NCBI RefSeq assembly: GCF_021729085.1
Contig: NZ_JAJSAR010000002.1
Coordinates: 310,001-374,000 of the forward strand
From: Pseudohongiella sp. O18
GTDB lineage: Bacteria > Pseudomonadota > Gammaproteobacteria > Pseudomonadales > Pseudohongiellaceae
Direction: 5' to 3'
DNA length: 64,000 bases
The notes below the pieces were generated by a model. The model searched no databases, was not told the DNA's origin, and saw only the letters and a list, made by a program, of their open reading frames with translations. The stretch's first letter is position 1. The number at the start of each line of letters is the position of its first letter. The translations under genes were made by a program, and so were the position numbers. Positions 1 to 8,392 of the stretch are shown here, one piece after another.

Positions 1-959
1 CTCGCGAATACATTCTTGAGCGCGTCAATGTTTTTGTCGTTGATGCCCTGATAGGCATGGCGTTGACCACGGCGCTGCGTTATCTGTACCGAAGTGTTTG
101 GGATCGGCCGGTGTATGTCCGTTTTCTGGCGGTGATGCTTGGCTGCTGGCTGGCCTCGCAGGCCTGGCGACCCATCAAGGTGCTGATTACCGATTCCGAT
201 TTTGGCGCCAGTGTGGATCTGACCGGTTATGGCTGGAACACGTTCAGCAACTGGCTGCCGATATCCATGTCACTGCTGCTGTTGTGGAGCATGCTGTACT
301 TCATGATGAAGTATTATCAGCTGTTCCATTACGAGCGCGAAAAAAGTCTGCGCTCAGAGTCTCTGGCGCACGAAGCACAGCTGCGCATGCTGCGCTATCA
401 GCTCAATCCACACTTTCTGTTTAATACACTCAATGCCATCTCGACGCTGATTCTGGTGCAGTCGACCGACCAGGCCAATGCGATGGTGACCCGTCTCAGC
501 AAGTTCCTGCGTTACTCACTGGAGCACGACCCTCTGGACAAAGTCACGCTTGAGCATGAGCTGGCCAGCGTTAACCTGTATCTCGATATAGAAAAGGTCC
601 GTTTTGAAGAACGCCTGCGGGTTGAATATGATCTGGCCGCTAGCGTCCGTCAGGCACTGGTACCCAGCATGCTGCTGCAGCCGATGGTCGAAAACTCCAT
701 CAAATACGCCATTGCACGTCACGAAAATGGCGGTACCATCTGGATCAGCGCGTCGCCGTGTGATCGCAATAAGCTGTGTATTACGGTCGCCGACGATGGC
801 CCCGGTGCCGTGGGCGATCCGACGTCCATTGGGGTAGGATTAAAAAATATCCGTGACAGATTGCAGGAGATTTACGGTGACGAGCACCAGTTTCTGTTCT
901 CTCCACAGGATCCAAAAGGATTTAAGGTAACGGTAGTGATTCCCTATGAAACCAGATAA
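1..959 (+). CDS. Sensor histidine kinase, LytS/AlgZ type (5' end outside window)
   Basis: This is a membrane histidine kinase that should phosphorylate the response regulator encoded immediately downstream. The frame is open from base 3, so the gene very likely begins before the window; the first in-window ATG is at 57. Counting from that ATG, hydrophobic segments lie at about 21-36 and 67-85. The His_kinase motif QLNPHFLFN carries the phosphoacceptor histidine near residue 119. The ATPase part shows an N-box (MVENSIKYA), a DDGPGA G1 box near 246-251 and a GVGLKNIRDRL G2 box. The stop overlaps the next gene by 14 bases, so the pair is translationally coupled. The arrangement resembles AlgZ(FimS)/AlgR; the signal sensed cannot be read from the sequence. 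Confidence 0.88.
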   Translation, partial: REYILERVNVFVVDALIGMALTTALRYLYRSVWDRPVYVRFLAVMLGCWLASQAWRPIKVLITDSDFGASVDLTGYGWNTFSNWLPISMSLLLLWSMLYFMMKYYQLFHYEREKSLRSESLAHEAQLRMLRYQLNPHFLFNTLNAISTLILVQSTDQANAMVTRLSKFLRYSLEHDPLDKVTLEHELASVNLYLDIEKVRFEERLRVEYDLAASVRQALVPSMLLQPMVENSIKYAIARHENGGTIWISASPCDRNKLCITVADDGPGAVGDPTSIGVGLKNIRDRLQEIYGDEHQFLFSPQDPKGFKVTVVIPYETR

Positions 960-1767
960 TTCCAAACAGTTGATACGTGCCCTGGTTGTTGATGATGAGG
1001 CTCTGGCCAGGCAGGGTCTGGAACTGCGTCTTGCTGACATCGACGGCGTCGAAGTCGTCGGCAGTTGTCAGAATGGTCGCGAAGCACTGGAGATGATCGC
1101 CGAAAAGGAACCCGATCTGATGTTTCTGGATATTCAGATGCCGGGTATGACGGGTTTCGACGTGGTTGAGCAGCTTCAGCAGGATAATATGCCGCTGATT
1201 GTGTTTGTGACGGCCTATGACGAGTACGCGGTGAATGCCTTTGACATTCACGCGGTCGATTATCTGTTAAAACCCATCGAAGTCGAGCGTTTGCAGCAGG
1301 CTGTCAACAAAGTGCGGGAGCGCCTGGATCATGGGCGCGACGATCAGGAGAAACGCCAGCTTCTGGATATTGTTATCAGTCTGACGGGCAAGTCGGAACA
1401 GGCCATCGTTGAGCTGATGAGCAGCGGCAATCCGATGATGCGTTATGGCGAAAAACTGGCAATCAAGGACGGTTCATCCACGACCTTTGTATCGGTGCGC
1501 GATATTGACTGGATTGATGCTGCCGGCGATTACATGTGTGTACATGTGAAAGGCGATACGCTGATCATGCGTACGACCATGAAAGAACTTGAATCACAAC
1601 TCGACCCAGGCGTATTTCAACGTGTTCACCGCTCCACGATCGTCAATCTTGATCGGGTAGAGAAAGTGTCCTCACATATCAATGGCGAGTTCCATCTGAC
1701 CCTGAGCTGCGGTACCTCGCTGAAAATGAGCCGCAGCTACAAAGACAAGGTCAAACACTTCTTTTGA
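946..1767 (+). CDS. LytTR-family response regulator (AlgR/LytR type)
   Basis: This 273-residue regulator has an N-terminal receiver domain (about 11-127) with acidic residues VVDDE, phosphoacceptor Asp62 in LDIQMPG and the conserved Lys109 in LLKP. A linker follows, then a C-terminal LytTR DNA-binding domain (about 165-273) with the typical DIDWIDAAGDY and RVHRSTIVNL segments. It starts inside the end of the kinase gene (14-base overlap), which marks them as a cognate pair. Members of this family activate promoters with paired direct repeats. Its target genes are unknown here, and no such repeat was identified next to it. Confidence 0.93.
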   Translation: MKPDNSKQLIRALVVDDEALARQGLELRLADIDGVEVVGSCQNGREALEMIAEKEPDLMFLDIQMPGMTGFDVVEQLQQDNMPLIVFVTAYDEYAVNAFDIHAVDYLLKPIEVERLQQAVNKVRERLDHGRDDQEKRQLLDIVISLTGKSEQAIVELMSSGNPMMRYGEKLAIKDGSSTTFVSVRDIDWIDAAGDYMCVHVKGDTLIMRTTMKELESQLDPGVFQRVHRSTIVNLDRVEKVSSHINGEFHLTLSCGTSLKMSRSYKDKVKHFF

Positions 1768-1793
1768 TGCCAGTCTGAGCTGATTTACGCCTG

Positions 1794-2270
1794 TCATCCT
1801 TTCAGATGTGTCAGGGGCAGGGCCGTGGTATCAAGTACTTTGCGCATGATGAAGCTGGAGTGGACATCGGCAACTCCCTCAATACGGGTCAGGGTGTTGA
1901 GCAGGAACTCCTGATAATAGTCCATATCCGGCACCACCACTTTTAACTGATAATCTGCCGATTGTCCGGTGATCAGCAGGCATTCGATGACTTCAGGGTG
2001 TTTCAGGATCTCGGACTCGAATCGCTCAAAGCGATCCGGTGTGTGGCGATCCATGCTTACCTGCACCAGCGCGCTGAGTTTAAGGCCAAGGGCAGAGGCG
2101 CTGAGGATGGTGGACTGACGTTCTATCAGGCCCTCATCCTGCATCCGTTTAACGCGGCGTGCGCAAGGGGTTGCCGACAGGCCAACACGCTCTGCCAGTT
2201 CCAGATTGGTAATGGCGCCGTCTCGCTGCAGTTCCTGAAGAATTCGTCGATCCAGCTTGTCTAAATCCAT
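1794..2270 (-). CDS. Lrp/AsnC-family transcriptional regulator
   Basis: This 158-residue protein has an N-terminal winged helix-turn-helix (LDKLDRRILQELQRDG, then a LAERVGLSATPCARRVKRM recognition region) and a C-terminal RAM/AsnC ligand-binding domain. The ATG at 2270 was chosen because it gives the usual family length; the frame stays open to 2375 but those 35 residues are not Lrp-like. It is divergent from leuA across a 377-base AT-rich region. Regulation of leuA or of itself by leucine or another amino acid is a plausible inference, but the effector is not known. Confidence 0.9.
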   Translation of the reverse strand: MDLDKLDRRILQELQRDGAITNLELAERVGLSATPCARRVKRMQDEGLIERQSTILSASALGLKLSALVQVSMDRHTPDRFERFESEILKHPEVIECLLITGQSADYQLKVVVPDMDYYQEFLLNTLTRIEGVADVHSSFIMRKVLDTTALPLTHLKG

Positions 2271-2647
2271 GGTATTTCGCTTTACTTGGTGAATATATCC
2301 ACAATAAATCATAATTGTAGTTATAAAGTCCAATAATATCGAAATATGGCGTAAATTAGTGGTGGAATCACTCAAGGCATCCGACTATTCTATGCAACAT
2401 CCGGCCGAACATGATTCGGAGTCCAACCCAGACAGAATGATCCTTCTGTCGGGTGCCAGGCCAGATGGGCAGTGATGGAGTCGAAGCTTAAACAGAGCGC
2501 CGCTCAGCCACACTGACATCCTGACGCCACCAGCGTCAGTTCGCCTGCCGGAACAGGGCACGGACCCAGTAAGATGGATTTCACACTGGTAGCAACAGCA
2601 ACGGGCAATCGCGTCAAGCGTTAGAAGAAAGCAACTGGAGTCACCGC
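2271..2647. promoter_or_regulatory. Divergent lrp-like/leuA control region with two hairpins
   Basis: This 377-base region holds no convincing gene. The half next to the regulator (about 2280-2350) is AT-rich and probably carries the promoters. The half next to leuA contains two strong inverted repeats. One is at 2426-2454, with arms ACCCAGACAGAA and TTCTGTCGGGT pairing with one bulged A around a 6-base loop. The other is a perfect 7-base-pair stem CTGACGC/GCGTCAG at 2521-2539. Neither is followed by a T-tract, so they look like leader RNA structure rather than terminators. Confidence 0.5.
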
Positions 2648-4333
2648 ATGTCGGAACACAATCGATTCGATCATCGTAAATACCCTGCATTCACACCTGT
2701 GGGTCTTAAGGACCGTAGCTGGCCGGATCAGGTGATCACAACTGCGCCTCGCTGGTGCAGTGTGGATCTGCGCGATGGCAATCAGGCCCTGATTGAGCCA
2801 ATGTCAGTAGCGCAGAAAAAACAGATGTTCGACCTGTTGCTGGAGATAGGATTCAAGGAAATTGAAGTAGGATTTCCTTCAGCGTCACAGCCCGACTTCG
2901 ATTTCGTTCGTCATCTGATCGAAGAAGACCGCATTCCCGATGATGTGACGGTGCAGGTGCTGACCCAGGCTCGGCCTGAACTGATCGCACGCACCTATGA
3001 GGCATTGAAAGGTGTCAAGCGTGCGATTGTCCATGTCTATAACTCGACCTCGGTAGTACAGCGTCAGAAAGTATTCAAAACCGACAAGCAGGGCATTATT
3101 GATATCGCAGTCCGCGGGGCCAGCGAAGTTAAACGTCACGCGGCTCTTAATCCAGAAACCGAGTGGGTATTTCAATACTCGCCCGAAAGTTTTACCGGTA
3201 CCGAGGTCGACTTCGCAGTGGATGTCTGTAATGCCGTCATTGATGTGTGGCAACCGACCCCCGACTCACCCTGTATCATCAATCTGCCGGCCACTGTTGA
3301 AATGGCAACGCCCAATGTGTTCGCCGATCAGATTGAGCTGTTCTGCCGCAAGGTAGACCGGCGCGACTCGGTCATTGTCAGTCTGCACACCCACAATGAC
3401 CGTGGTTGTGCAGTCGCCGCTGCCGAGCTCGGCGTAATGGCAGGGGCAGATCGTATTGAAGGTACCTTGCTGGGCAACGGCGAGCGCACCGGCAATATGG
3501 ATATCATCACCATGGCGATGAATCTGTACAGCCAGGGTGTCGACCCGCGTCTGGATTTCAGCGACATGGACAAGATCTGCACCGTCAGCAAAGCCTGTAC
3601 ACAGATCGATGTGCATCCGCGCCAACCCTATGCTGGAGATCTGGTGTTCACTGCATTCTCAGGCAGCCATCAGGATGCCATCAAGAAATGTCTCGACCTG
3701 TATAAAGAAGGCGAAACCTGGGAGATTGCCTACCTGCCGATAGACCCGCGGGATCTCGGCCGTACCTACCAGGATGTGATTCGGGTCAACAGTCAGTCAG
3801 GCAAGGGCGGCGTCGCTTACGTGCTGCAGAGCAAGTTTGGTTTCAATCTGCCGCGCTGGCTGCAGATTGATTTCAGCCGGGTGGTGCAGAAGGAGGCGGA
3901 AACATCCGGCCAGGAGATTGCGCCGGACAAGATCTGGACCTTGTTCAAGGACACCTACCTGAGCAGTCATCAGGATGTACAGCTGCAAAATTTTAAATTT
4001 GAAAAAGTGGGCGATCGCGAACGCTTTAAGGCGGTACTGAACTGCTTTGACAAGGAGCTGGATATTGAAGGTGAAGGCGACGGTGTTGTTGATGCATTCG
4101 TTGAAGCCATCAAAAAAGCCACCGACATTGATTTCGAAATCATGGAATACGGTGAGCACGCTCTGGGTCAGGGTGCTGATGCTGAGGCGGTTACCTACAT
4201 TCAATTGAAGAATGGTCTGGAGCGTTACACTGGTGTGGCCATCAGTCGGGACATTGTCAGCTCCTCGCTCAATGCGCTGCTGCGTGCTGCCGGTCAACTG
4301 ATTGACGAAGCGCGGCAACGCAACGCTGCCTGA
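2648..4333 (+). CDS. leuA: 2-isopropylmalate synthase (type 2, LeuA)
   Basis: LeuA condenses 2-oxoisovalerate with acetyl-CoA, the first committed step of leucine biosynthesis. The 561-residue length and the sequence CSVDLRDGNQAL near residue 36 fit the long fungal/pseudomonad-type IPMS. The TIM-barrel shows the metal-binding SLHTHNDRG motif, followed by GNGERTGN. The C-terminal part (about residue 430 onward) is the LeuA allosteric domain that mediates leucine feedback inhibition. ATG 2648 follows a GGAG at suitable distance. The gene is monocistronic between a long leader and an intrinsic terminator at 4365-4400. Confidence 0.97.
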   Translation: MSEHNRFDHRKYPAFTPVGLKDRSWPDQVITTAPRWCSVDLRDGNQALIEPMSVAQKKQMFDLLLEIGFKEIEVGFPSASQPDFDFVRHLIEEDRIPDDVTVQVLTQARPELIARTYEALKGVKRAIVHVYNSTSVVQRQKVFKTDKQGIIDIAVRGASEVKRHAALNPETEWVFQYSPESFTGTEVDFAVDVCNAVIDVWQPTPDSPCIINLPATVEMATPNVFADQIELFCRKVDRRDSVIVSLHTHNDRGCAVAAAELGVMAGADRIEGTLLGNGERTGNMDIITMAMNLYSQGVDPRLDFSDMDKICTVSKACTQIDVHPRQPYAGDLVFTAFSGSHQDAIKKCLDLYKEGETWEIAYLPIDPRDLGRTYQDVIRVNSQSGKGGVAYVLQSKFGFNLPRWLQIDFSRVVQKEAETSGQEIAPDKIWTLFKDTYLSSHQDVQLQNFKFEKVGDRERFKAVLNCFDKELDIEGEGDGVVDAFVEAIKKATDIDFEIMEYGEHALGQGADAEAVTYIQLKNGLERYTGVAISRDIVSSSLNALLRAAGQLIDEARQRNAA

Positions 4334-4364
4334 AATTTACCGGGCTCTTTGCCCTTTTAAACAG

Positions 4365-4400
4365 ACGCCCGTGGTGCTATTCGTTGCCGCGGGCGTTTTT
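4365..4400 (+). terminator. Intrinsic terminator after leuA
   Basis: Arms ACGCCCGTGG (4365-4374) and CCGCGGGCGT (4387-4396) form a 10-base-pair stem with one G-U pair and a 12-base loop. The stem is followed directly by a run of T to 4400. It closes the leuA transcript 31 bases after the stop codon. Confidence 0.85.
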
Positions 4401-4531
4401 GTATGTACACAGCCTTGCGGTTCAGTCCGGCAGGGCATCATCACTGTTCATTGCATGCCAGTTCGTAGCATACTTCTCTCCGGCACAAGCCAAACTTTTT
4501 CTTCCTCCACTGCGACCAATCCAGCAGGCAC

Positions 4532-5107
4532 ATGAAACAGACAATCCAAGACACTAGTGATGAGGTTCTCATTGCTGCCGCGCTGAACGGCTCGCTGACA
4601 GCCTGGAATGCACTGGTTCGCCGCCATGAAAGGCAGGTGTACAACTTCAGTTTGCGGTTTACCGGCAATCCGGACGACGCCAGGGATCTGATGCAGGAAG
4701 TGTTTCTGGGTCTGTATCGCAACCTGGAGAACTTTCGCGGCCAGTCACAACTGACTACCTGGCTGTTTCGCATAGGCCACAACAAGGCGGTTGATATGGC
4801 CAGGCGGCGGCAGGCTGGACCTGTTGTGACGACGCTGGATGATGAGGTGCATGCCGAAGTGCCTCAGGCAGATGATGAAGCTGAGCTTCCGGATCGTCAC
4901 TTGCAGGAGCAACAGAGTAACGCTCGCATCCAGCGTGTGTTGCAGCAACTGCCAGTTGAACAGCGCCTGGTTGTGGAGCTGAAAATTTTTCAGGAACTGA
5001 CGTTTGATGATATTGCCGAGATTGAGTCTATTTCCGCCAACACGGCAAAAACGCGCTTCTACGCGGCCTTGAAGAAACTGAAATCCTTACTGGAGAGCAC
5101 GCCATGA
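4532..5107 (+). CDS. ECF-type RNA polymerase sigma factor
   Basis: This 191-residue sigma-70-family protein contains only regions 2 and 4. Region 2 lies at about 28-92 (RHERQVYNFSLRF, DARDLMQEVFLGLYRNLENF, TWLFRIGHNKAVDMARRR). Region 4 lies at about 130-188 (LQQLPVEQRLVVELKIFQEL, then a helix-turn-helix FDDIAEIESISANTAKTRFYAALKKLK). Its stop overlaps the start of the zinc-finger anti-sigma gene by 4 bases (ATGA), the usual sigma/anti-sigma coupling. It should direct a small envelope-stress-type regulon, perhaps including its own operon; no autoregulated promoter could be assigned with confidence in 4401-4531. Confidence 0.93.
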   Translation: MKQTIQDTSDEVLIAAALNGSLTAWNALVRRHERQVYNFSLRFTGNPDDARDLMQEVFLGLYRNLENFRGQSQLTTWLFRIGHNKAVDMARRRQAGPVVTTLDDEVHAEVPQADDEAELPDRHLQEQQSNARIQRVLQQLPVEQRLVVELKIFQELTFDDIAEIESISANTAKTRFYAALKKLKSLLESTP

Positions 5108-5787
5108 GCTGTGATCAGACCCCCCATTTAATCGCCGACTATTTCGACGATCATGCGGATGCGGCACGCCGGCAGCAAATTGACCAGCATTTGCTGGGCT
5201 GCGCTGACTGTCAGCAGGCGGTTCACGAGCTGTCACCGGCGGCAGTCATGCTTGCGCAATGGCGCGATGAGCCAGTGCCGCAGTGGAAACCTGCCAGGAT
5301 CATGCAGCAGGATAAAGGTATGGCGTCGTCGCCGAATAGTCGGCATGACGAGGGCGGTCAACGACCGGCCGCTGAATCTGCCGGCCGGGCGCGCTGGTTG
5401 CAGTGGGGGCCACTGGCGGCGTCGCTGGTCATGGCCGTCGCGGTCGTGTTCCAGGTGCAGATCAACGTAAATGACCAGGGCTGGCAGCTGAGTTTTGTGG
5501 GCAGAGATGGCGCAACGATGCAGACTCAGTCTCTCGACAACTATCTGGCCGATTTTGCCGAGCAGCAACAGCTCGCCAATCAGCAGATGGTAGAACAGGC
5601 CCTGGCACAGTTCGGCGAAACCAGTGCCGACAGTCTGGTTCAGCTTGTGCAGTACATCGAACAACAGCGCGAGCAGGACATGCGCCAGATGGAGGCTGGA
5701 TTCAGGCAGCTATTGAACCGCAATTACCAGACAGTCAATTCCGTGCAGCAGCTGGCATCGTTTGTTCAGTATCAGGAGGCTCAGTAA
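5104..5787 (+). CDS. Zinc-finger anti-sigma factor (membrane-anchored)
   Basis: This 227-residue protein has an N-terminal putative zinc finger of the ZAS/zf-HC2 type: His, three residues, Cys, two residues, Cys (HLLGCADC, about 28-35). A charged linker follows, then one predicted membrane helix at about 98-116 (WLQWGPLAASLVMAVAVVF) and a Gln-rich C-terminal part that would lie in the periplasm. It starts inside the sigma gene and its TAA overlaps the next ATG by one base, so the three genes form one unit. The inferred role is to hold the cognate sigma factor at the inner membrane until a signal is sensed. Confidence 0.85.
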   Translation: MSCDQTPHLIADYFDDHADAARRQQIDQHLLGCADCQQAVHELSPAAVMLAQWRDEPVPQWKPARIMQQDKGMASSPNSRHDEGGQRPAAESAGRARWLQWGPLAASLVMAVAVVFQVQINVNDQGWQLSFVGRDGATMQTQSLDNYLADFAEQQQLANQQMVEQALAQFGETSADSLVQLVQYIEQQREQDMRQMEAGFRQLLNRNYQTVNSVQQLASFVQYQEAQ

Positions 5788-6854
5788 TGGAACCTATCTT
5801 GCGACGGCCTTTGACATCGGTGGCCCTGCTGGCGGCGCTGACTCTGACTGCTGGCAGCATCGCGGCACAAAACTCTCAGGATGTCGCAGCTGGTCATGAC
5901 ATGCGTCGCCCGGTTGACGTGTTCAGTGGTGTGCTTCGCGAAAGTCTCGACCTGAACCAGCGTCAGGGAATCTTCAGCCCCCGCAATGGTGATGTCACCG
6001 GGCGATATCTGCAGGGGCAGGGCGTAGTGTTGCAGGTGACCACGCCATTGCAGCGCGGTGGTTGGCCCGAGGCATCCATGGACACGCTCAGTCAGTCGCT
6101 TAGCGAGCTTGGTGAACAGCTGGGTGTCATGCTGGAGCGCGGCGTTGTCGAGCGTCCCGACTTCGAGGCAGTGCGTGATGCCATGGCGCTCAGCCTGCGC
6201 ACCGATGAGGTGGCACAGTTCTATCGGGGGCGTCTGCAGGCATTGTCGTCATTCGAGTTTGAGCCTGCCATTCAGCGCTCTCTGTCGGAGGCGGCAACCG
6301 TGGTGCAGCAACTGCAGCAGGCTGAGCTACTGGATGCTGATGCGGTTCGGGCAATTGCCAGTGAGCTTTCGTCCCTGCGGGCAGAACTGAACACCCAGCT
6401 GGACCGGGCCATGCAACTGCGCGACGCAGTGCGCGAAGAGGCAGTGCAGGCGCAGGCGCTGCCAGATGACGCCACGCTGGAGCGCTGGCAGTCCATGCGT
6501 GAAGAAATTGAACAGCAGATGCTGGCGCTGGCTGAACGGTCACAACAGCAGATGGCCGAGTTGCGACAGCGACAGCAGGCACTGCGTGATCAGCAGCAGC
6601 AACAGTGGCAGCGCGATCTGGCTGCATTCGAGCAGCGACTGTTTGGCACTGTGTGCGATTATGCTGCTGGCCTCAGGCAGCTGCCGTCCGGTGAACACCT
6701 CAGCCTGGTTCTGGTTGGCACAGGGCAGCAGTTGGATAGTGGTGAGCGGCTGGATCGTATCCATGTCATCGATCAGCAGGACCTGCAGCGATGCCAGCAG
6801 GGCGAGTTGACCGGTGAAGCCCTGGCGCAGCGGGCATTGACCTACGACTATTGA
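5787..6854 (+). CDS. Exported coiled-coil protein of unknown function, third gene of the ECF operon
   Basis: The family is not recognised. The 355-residue product begins with a clear signal peptide (hydrophobic stretch about 10-27, likely cleaved near SIAA/QN). The middle and later part (about 140-285) is rich in Gln, Glu, Leu and Arg and looks like a long alpha-helical coiled coil. A short C-terminal region with two cysteines follows. It overlaps the anti-sigma stop by one base (TAATG), so co-expression with the ECF pair is strongly implied. A periplasmic sensor, co-regulator or effector of the sigma/anti-sigma switch is an inference only. Confidence 0.75.
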   Translation: MEPILRRPLTSVALLAALTLTAGSIAAQNSQDVAAGHDMRRPVDVFSGVLRESLDLNQRQGIFSPRNGDVTGRYLQGQGVVLQVTTPLQRGGWPEASMDTLSQSLSELGEQLGVMLERGVVERPDFEAVRDAMALSLRTDEVAQFYRGRLQALSSFEFEPAIQRSLSEAATVVQQLQQAELLDADAVRAIASELSSLRAELNTQLDRAMQLRDAVREEAVQAQALPDDATLERWQSMREEIEQQMLALAERSQQQMAELRQRQQALRDQQQQQWQRDLAAFEQRLFGTVCDYAAGLRQLPSGEHLSLVLVGTGQQLDSGERLDRIHVIDQQDLQRCQQGELTGEALAQRALTYDY

Positions 6855-7013
6855 CGCAGAAGTACTCGATGAATTGAGCTCAGGCGCTGTTAGCCGCCAG
6901 AGTAATCTTATAGAATGGAATCACGCAGCGTTTTCTCGCTGACGCAATAACAATAAGCCCTGATGCAAGGAGTCCTCCACAGCATGGGGGCGCTGCACAA
7001 CAAGGAGAATAAA

Positions 7014-7400
7014 ATGGAATGCCCGAAATGTAATGCCAAAATGATAGAGCGATCTGTTGAGGTGCTGCATGGCACCGTCGTGATCGATCAGTGTTCCGGT
7101 TGTCAGGGCCTGTGGTTTGACAACGGTGAGGCAGAGCAGCTTAAAAAGTCCTGGATGTCTGATTTTCTGGACAGTGGCGATCCACGTGTAGGCAAAACTT
7201 ACAATCGAGTCCGTGATATTCAGTGCCCGCGCTGCGGCAAATCCATGCAGAAGCTGAACGATCGCAAACAGCCCCACCTTGAATACGAGGCCTGCGAAGA
7301 GCATGGCATGTTCATGGATGCCGGAGAATTTACCGACTACAAACACGAAACCCTGATGGATATCTTCAAGGGTGTGATCGCAGCGATCCGTCGTCGCTAA
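7014..7400 (+). CDS. zf-TFIIB domain protein (double zinc ribbon)
   Basis: This is a 128-residue small zinc-ribbon protein. An N-terminal ribbon has CPKC followed by CSGCQGLWFDNGE, typical of the zf-TFIIB family. A second CPRC lies near residue 67 and is followed by CEEHGMFMDAGEF. The ATG at 7014 was chosen because GGAG lies 7 bases upstream and because it puts CPKC at the very start, as in relatives; the frame could open at 6963 but without a good ribosome site. It ends exactly where the convergent PHP gene ends. Biochemical function is unknown for the family. Confidence 0.85.
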   Translation: MECPKCNAKMIERSVEVLHGTVVIDQCSGCQGLWFDNGEAEQLKKSWMSDFLDSGDPRVGKTYNRVRDIQCPRCGKSMQKLNDRKQPHLEYEACEEHGMFMDAGEFTDYKHETLMDIFKGVIAAIRRR

Positions 7401-8267
7401 TCAGTCTTCAGCCGCGGGTCTGGCGAATTGTGTCCATCTTGGATGTCGCCAGATCCCCTGGTCCCTGCATATCTCGGGTAAGCGTCTCACCTTGCCCAGA
7501 TCCATCCACGTGTGCTCGGGTGAGTGGAAGTCTGAGCCGACAGTGGCCCACAGCTTCCGATCAGCGGCAATGACCGACAGATTTTTGAGCATGTCCTGGT
7601 TGAGGTTCGAGTAGCTGACCTCCAGGGCGTCGCCACCCACGTCAACAAACTCATCAATGAGTCGTCGAAATTTGGGGCGGCTTAGCGGGTAACGATCCGG
7701 GTGTGCTAGCGCTGCGACGCCGCCCGCAGCCTGAATCGCCTCGACTGCTTCTGATATTGAGCACCACTCTGCCGGCACGTACGCGCGTCCGCGCTTGGCC
7801 AGGTATTTGCTGAAGGCCTGCTGCTTGCTTTTGACAACACCCTGATGCACCAGAAACTCTGCCACATGTACGCGGCTTACCGCAGTGCAGCCCAGTGACT
7901 GCAGCCAGGTCTGCAGGCCACAGTGGCCGGCACGCTCAAGCTGAATACCAATCTTCGCAGCGCGTTCCTGCCGTCGTTGCTGCTGTTGTGCCAGCAGCTC
8001 AGAGAGCGTGGCGTTGTTGATATCCACCATCAGGCCAAGAACATGCACCTCCTGGTTGTCCCAGCGTGTGGAAATCTCTGTGCCGGGGATGATATCCAGC
8101 TGATCCGGTACATCCACCGCACCCGATGCAATCTGCAGGTGGGCATCCACACAGTCATGGTCTGTAATGGCCAATTGCTGGATGCCAAGCGATGAGGCGC
8201 GTTGCAGCAGCGTGGCGGTATCCAGATGGCCGTCAGAAAAGCGGGTATGTGAGTGCAGATCTATCAT
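7401..8267 (-). CDS. PHP-domain phosphoesterase (YciV/TrpH-like)
   Basis: This 288-residue protein opens with the PHP metal-binding signature DLHSHTRFSDG and continues with AITDHDCVDAH, PGTEIST and HVLGLMVD. Later metal ligands appear in ALAHPDRY and VGSDFHSPEH. Characterised relatives are 3',5'-nucleotide bisphosphate phosphatases that also trim RNA 5' ends (E. coli YciV, RNase AM), acting in the cytoplasm. The gene runs opposite to the zinc-ribbon gene and divergently from iscR. Assignment to the family is firm; the exact substrate is inferred. Confidence 0.88.
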   Translation of the reverse strand: MIDLHSHTRFSDGHLDTATLLQRASSLGIQQLAITDHDCVDAHLQIASGAVDVPDQLDIIPGTEISTRWDNQEVHVLGLMVDINNATLSELLAQQQQRRQERAAKIGIQLERAGHCGLQTWLQSLGCTAVSRVHVAEFLVHQGVVKSKQQAFSKYLAKRGRAYVPAEWCSISEAVEAIQAAGGVAALAHPDRYPLSRPKFRRLIDEFVDVGGDALEVSYSNLNQDMLKNLSVIAADRKLWATVGSDFHSPEHTWMDLGKVRRLPEICRDQGIWRHPRWTQFARPAAED

Positions 8268-8316
8268 GGCGTGCAGACTACGCCAGCTGCTGGCCGGTGT
8301 AAACGCTCCCGGCCGA

Positions 8317-8349
8317 ATAGTTGATTAAATTACTGTGGTATTCCATAAT
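8317..8349 (+). promoter_or_regulatory. iscR promoter with IscR type-1 operator
   Basis: A candidate sigma-70 promoter has -35 TTGATT at 8321-8326 and -10 CATAAT at 8344-8349, with a 17-base spacer. The 25 bases at 8317-8341 match the published type-1 IscR consensus (ATASYYGACTR..., palindromic) at 21 positions by hand count. The operator covers the -35 element, which fits autorepression by [2Fe-2S]-IscR as known in E. coli. Confidence 0.75.
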
Positions 8350-8392
8350 CGTCAAACAGCTGGCTACCCATTCTTTATGGATTTTTTAGCGT

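Noticed and set aside
2271-2375. Longer start for the Lrp-like regulator
   Set aside because: The extra 35 residues are AT-rich coding without Lrp similarity and lie in the promoter region.
2392-2475. 27-codon leader peptide for leucine attenuation
   Set aside because: It has only one adjacent Leu pair and no terminator follows, so classical attenuation is not supported.
2385-2690. 101-residue minus-strand open frame upstream of leuA
   Set aside because: It overlaps the leuA start, is rich in Cys and Arg without pattern, and lacks a ribosome site.
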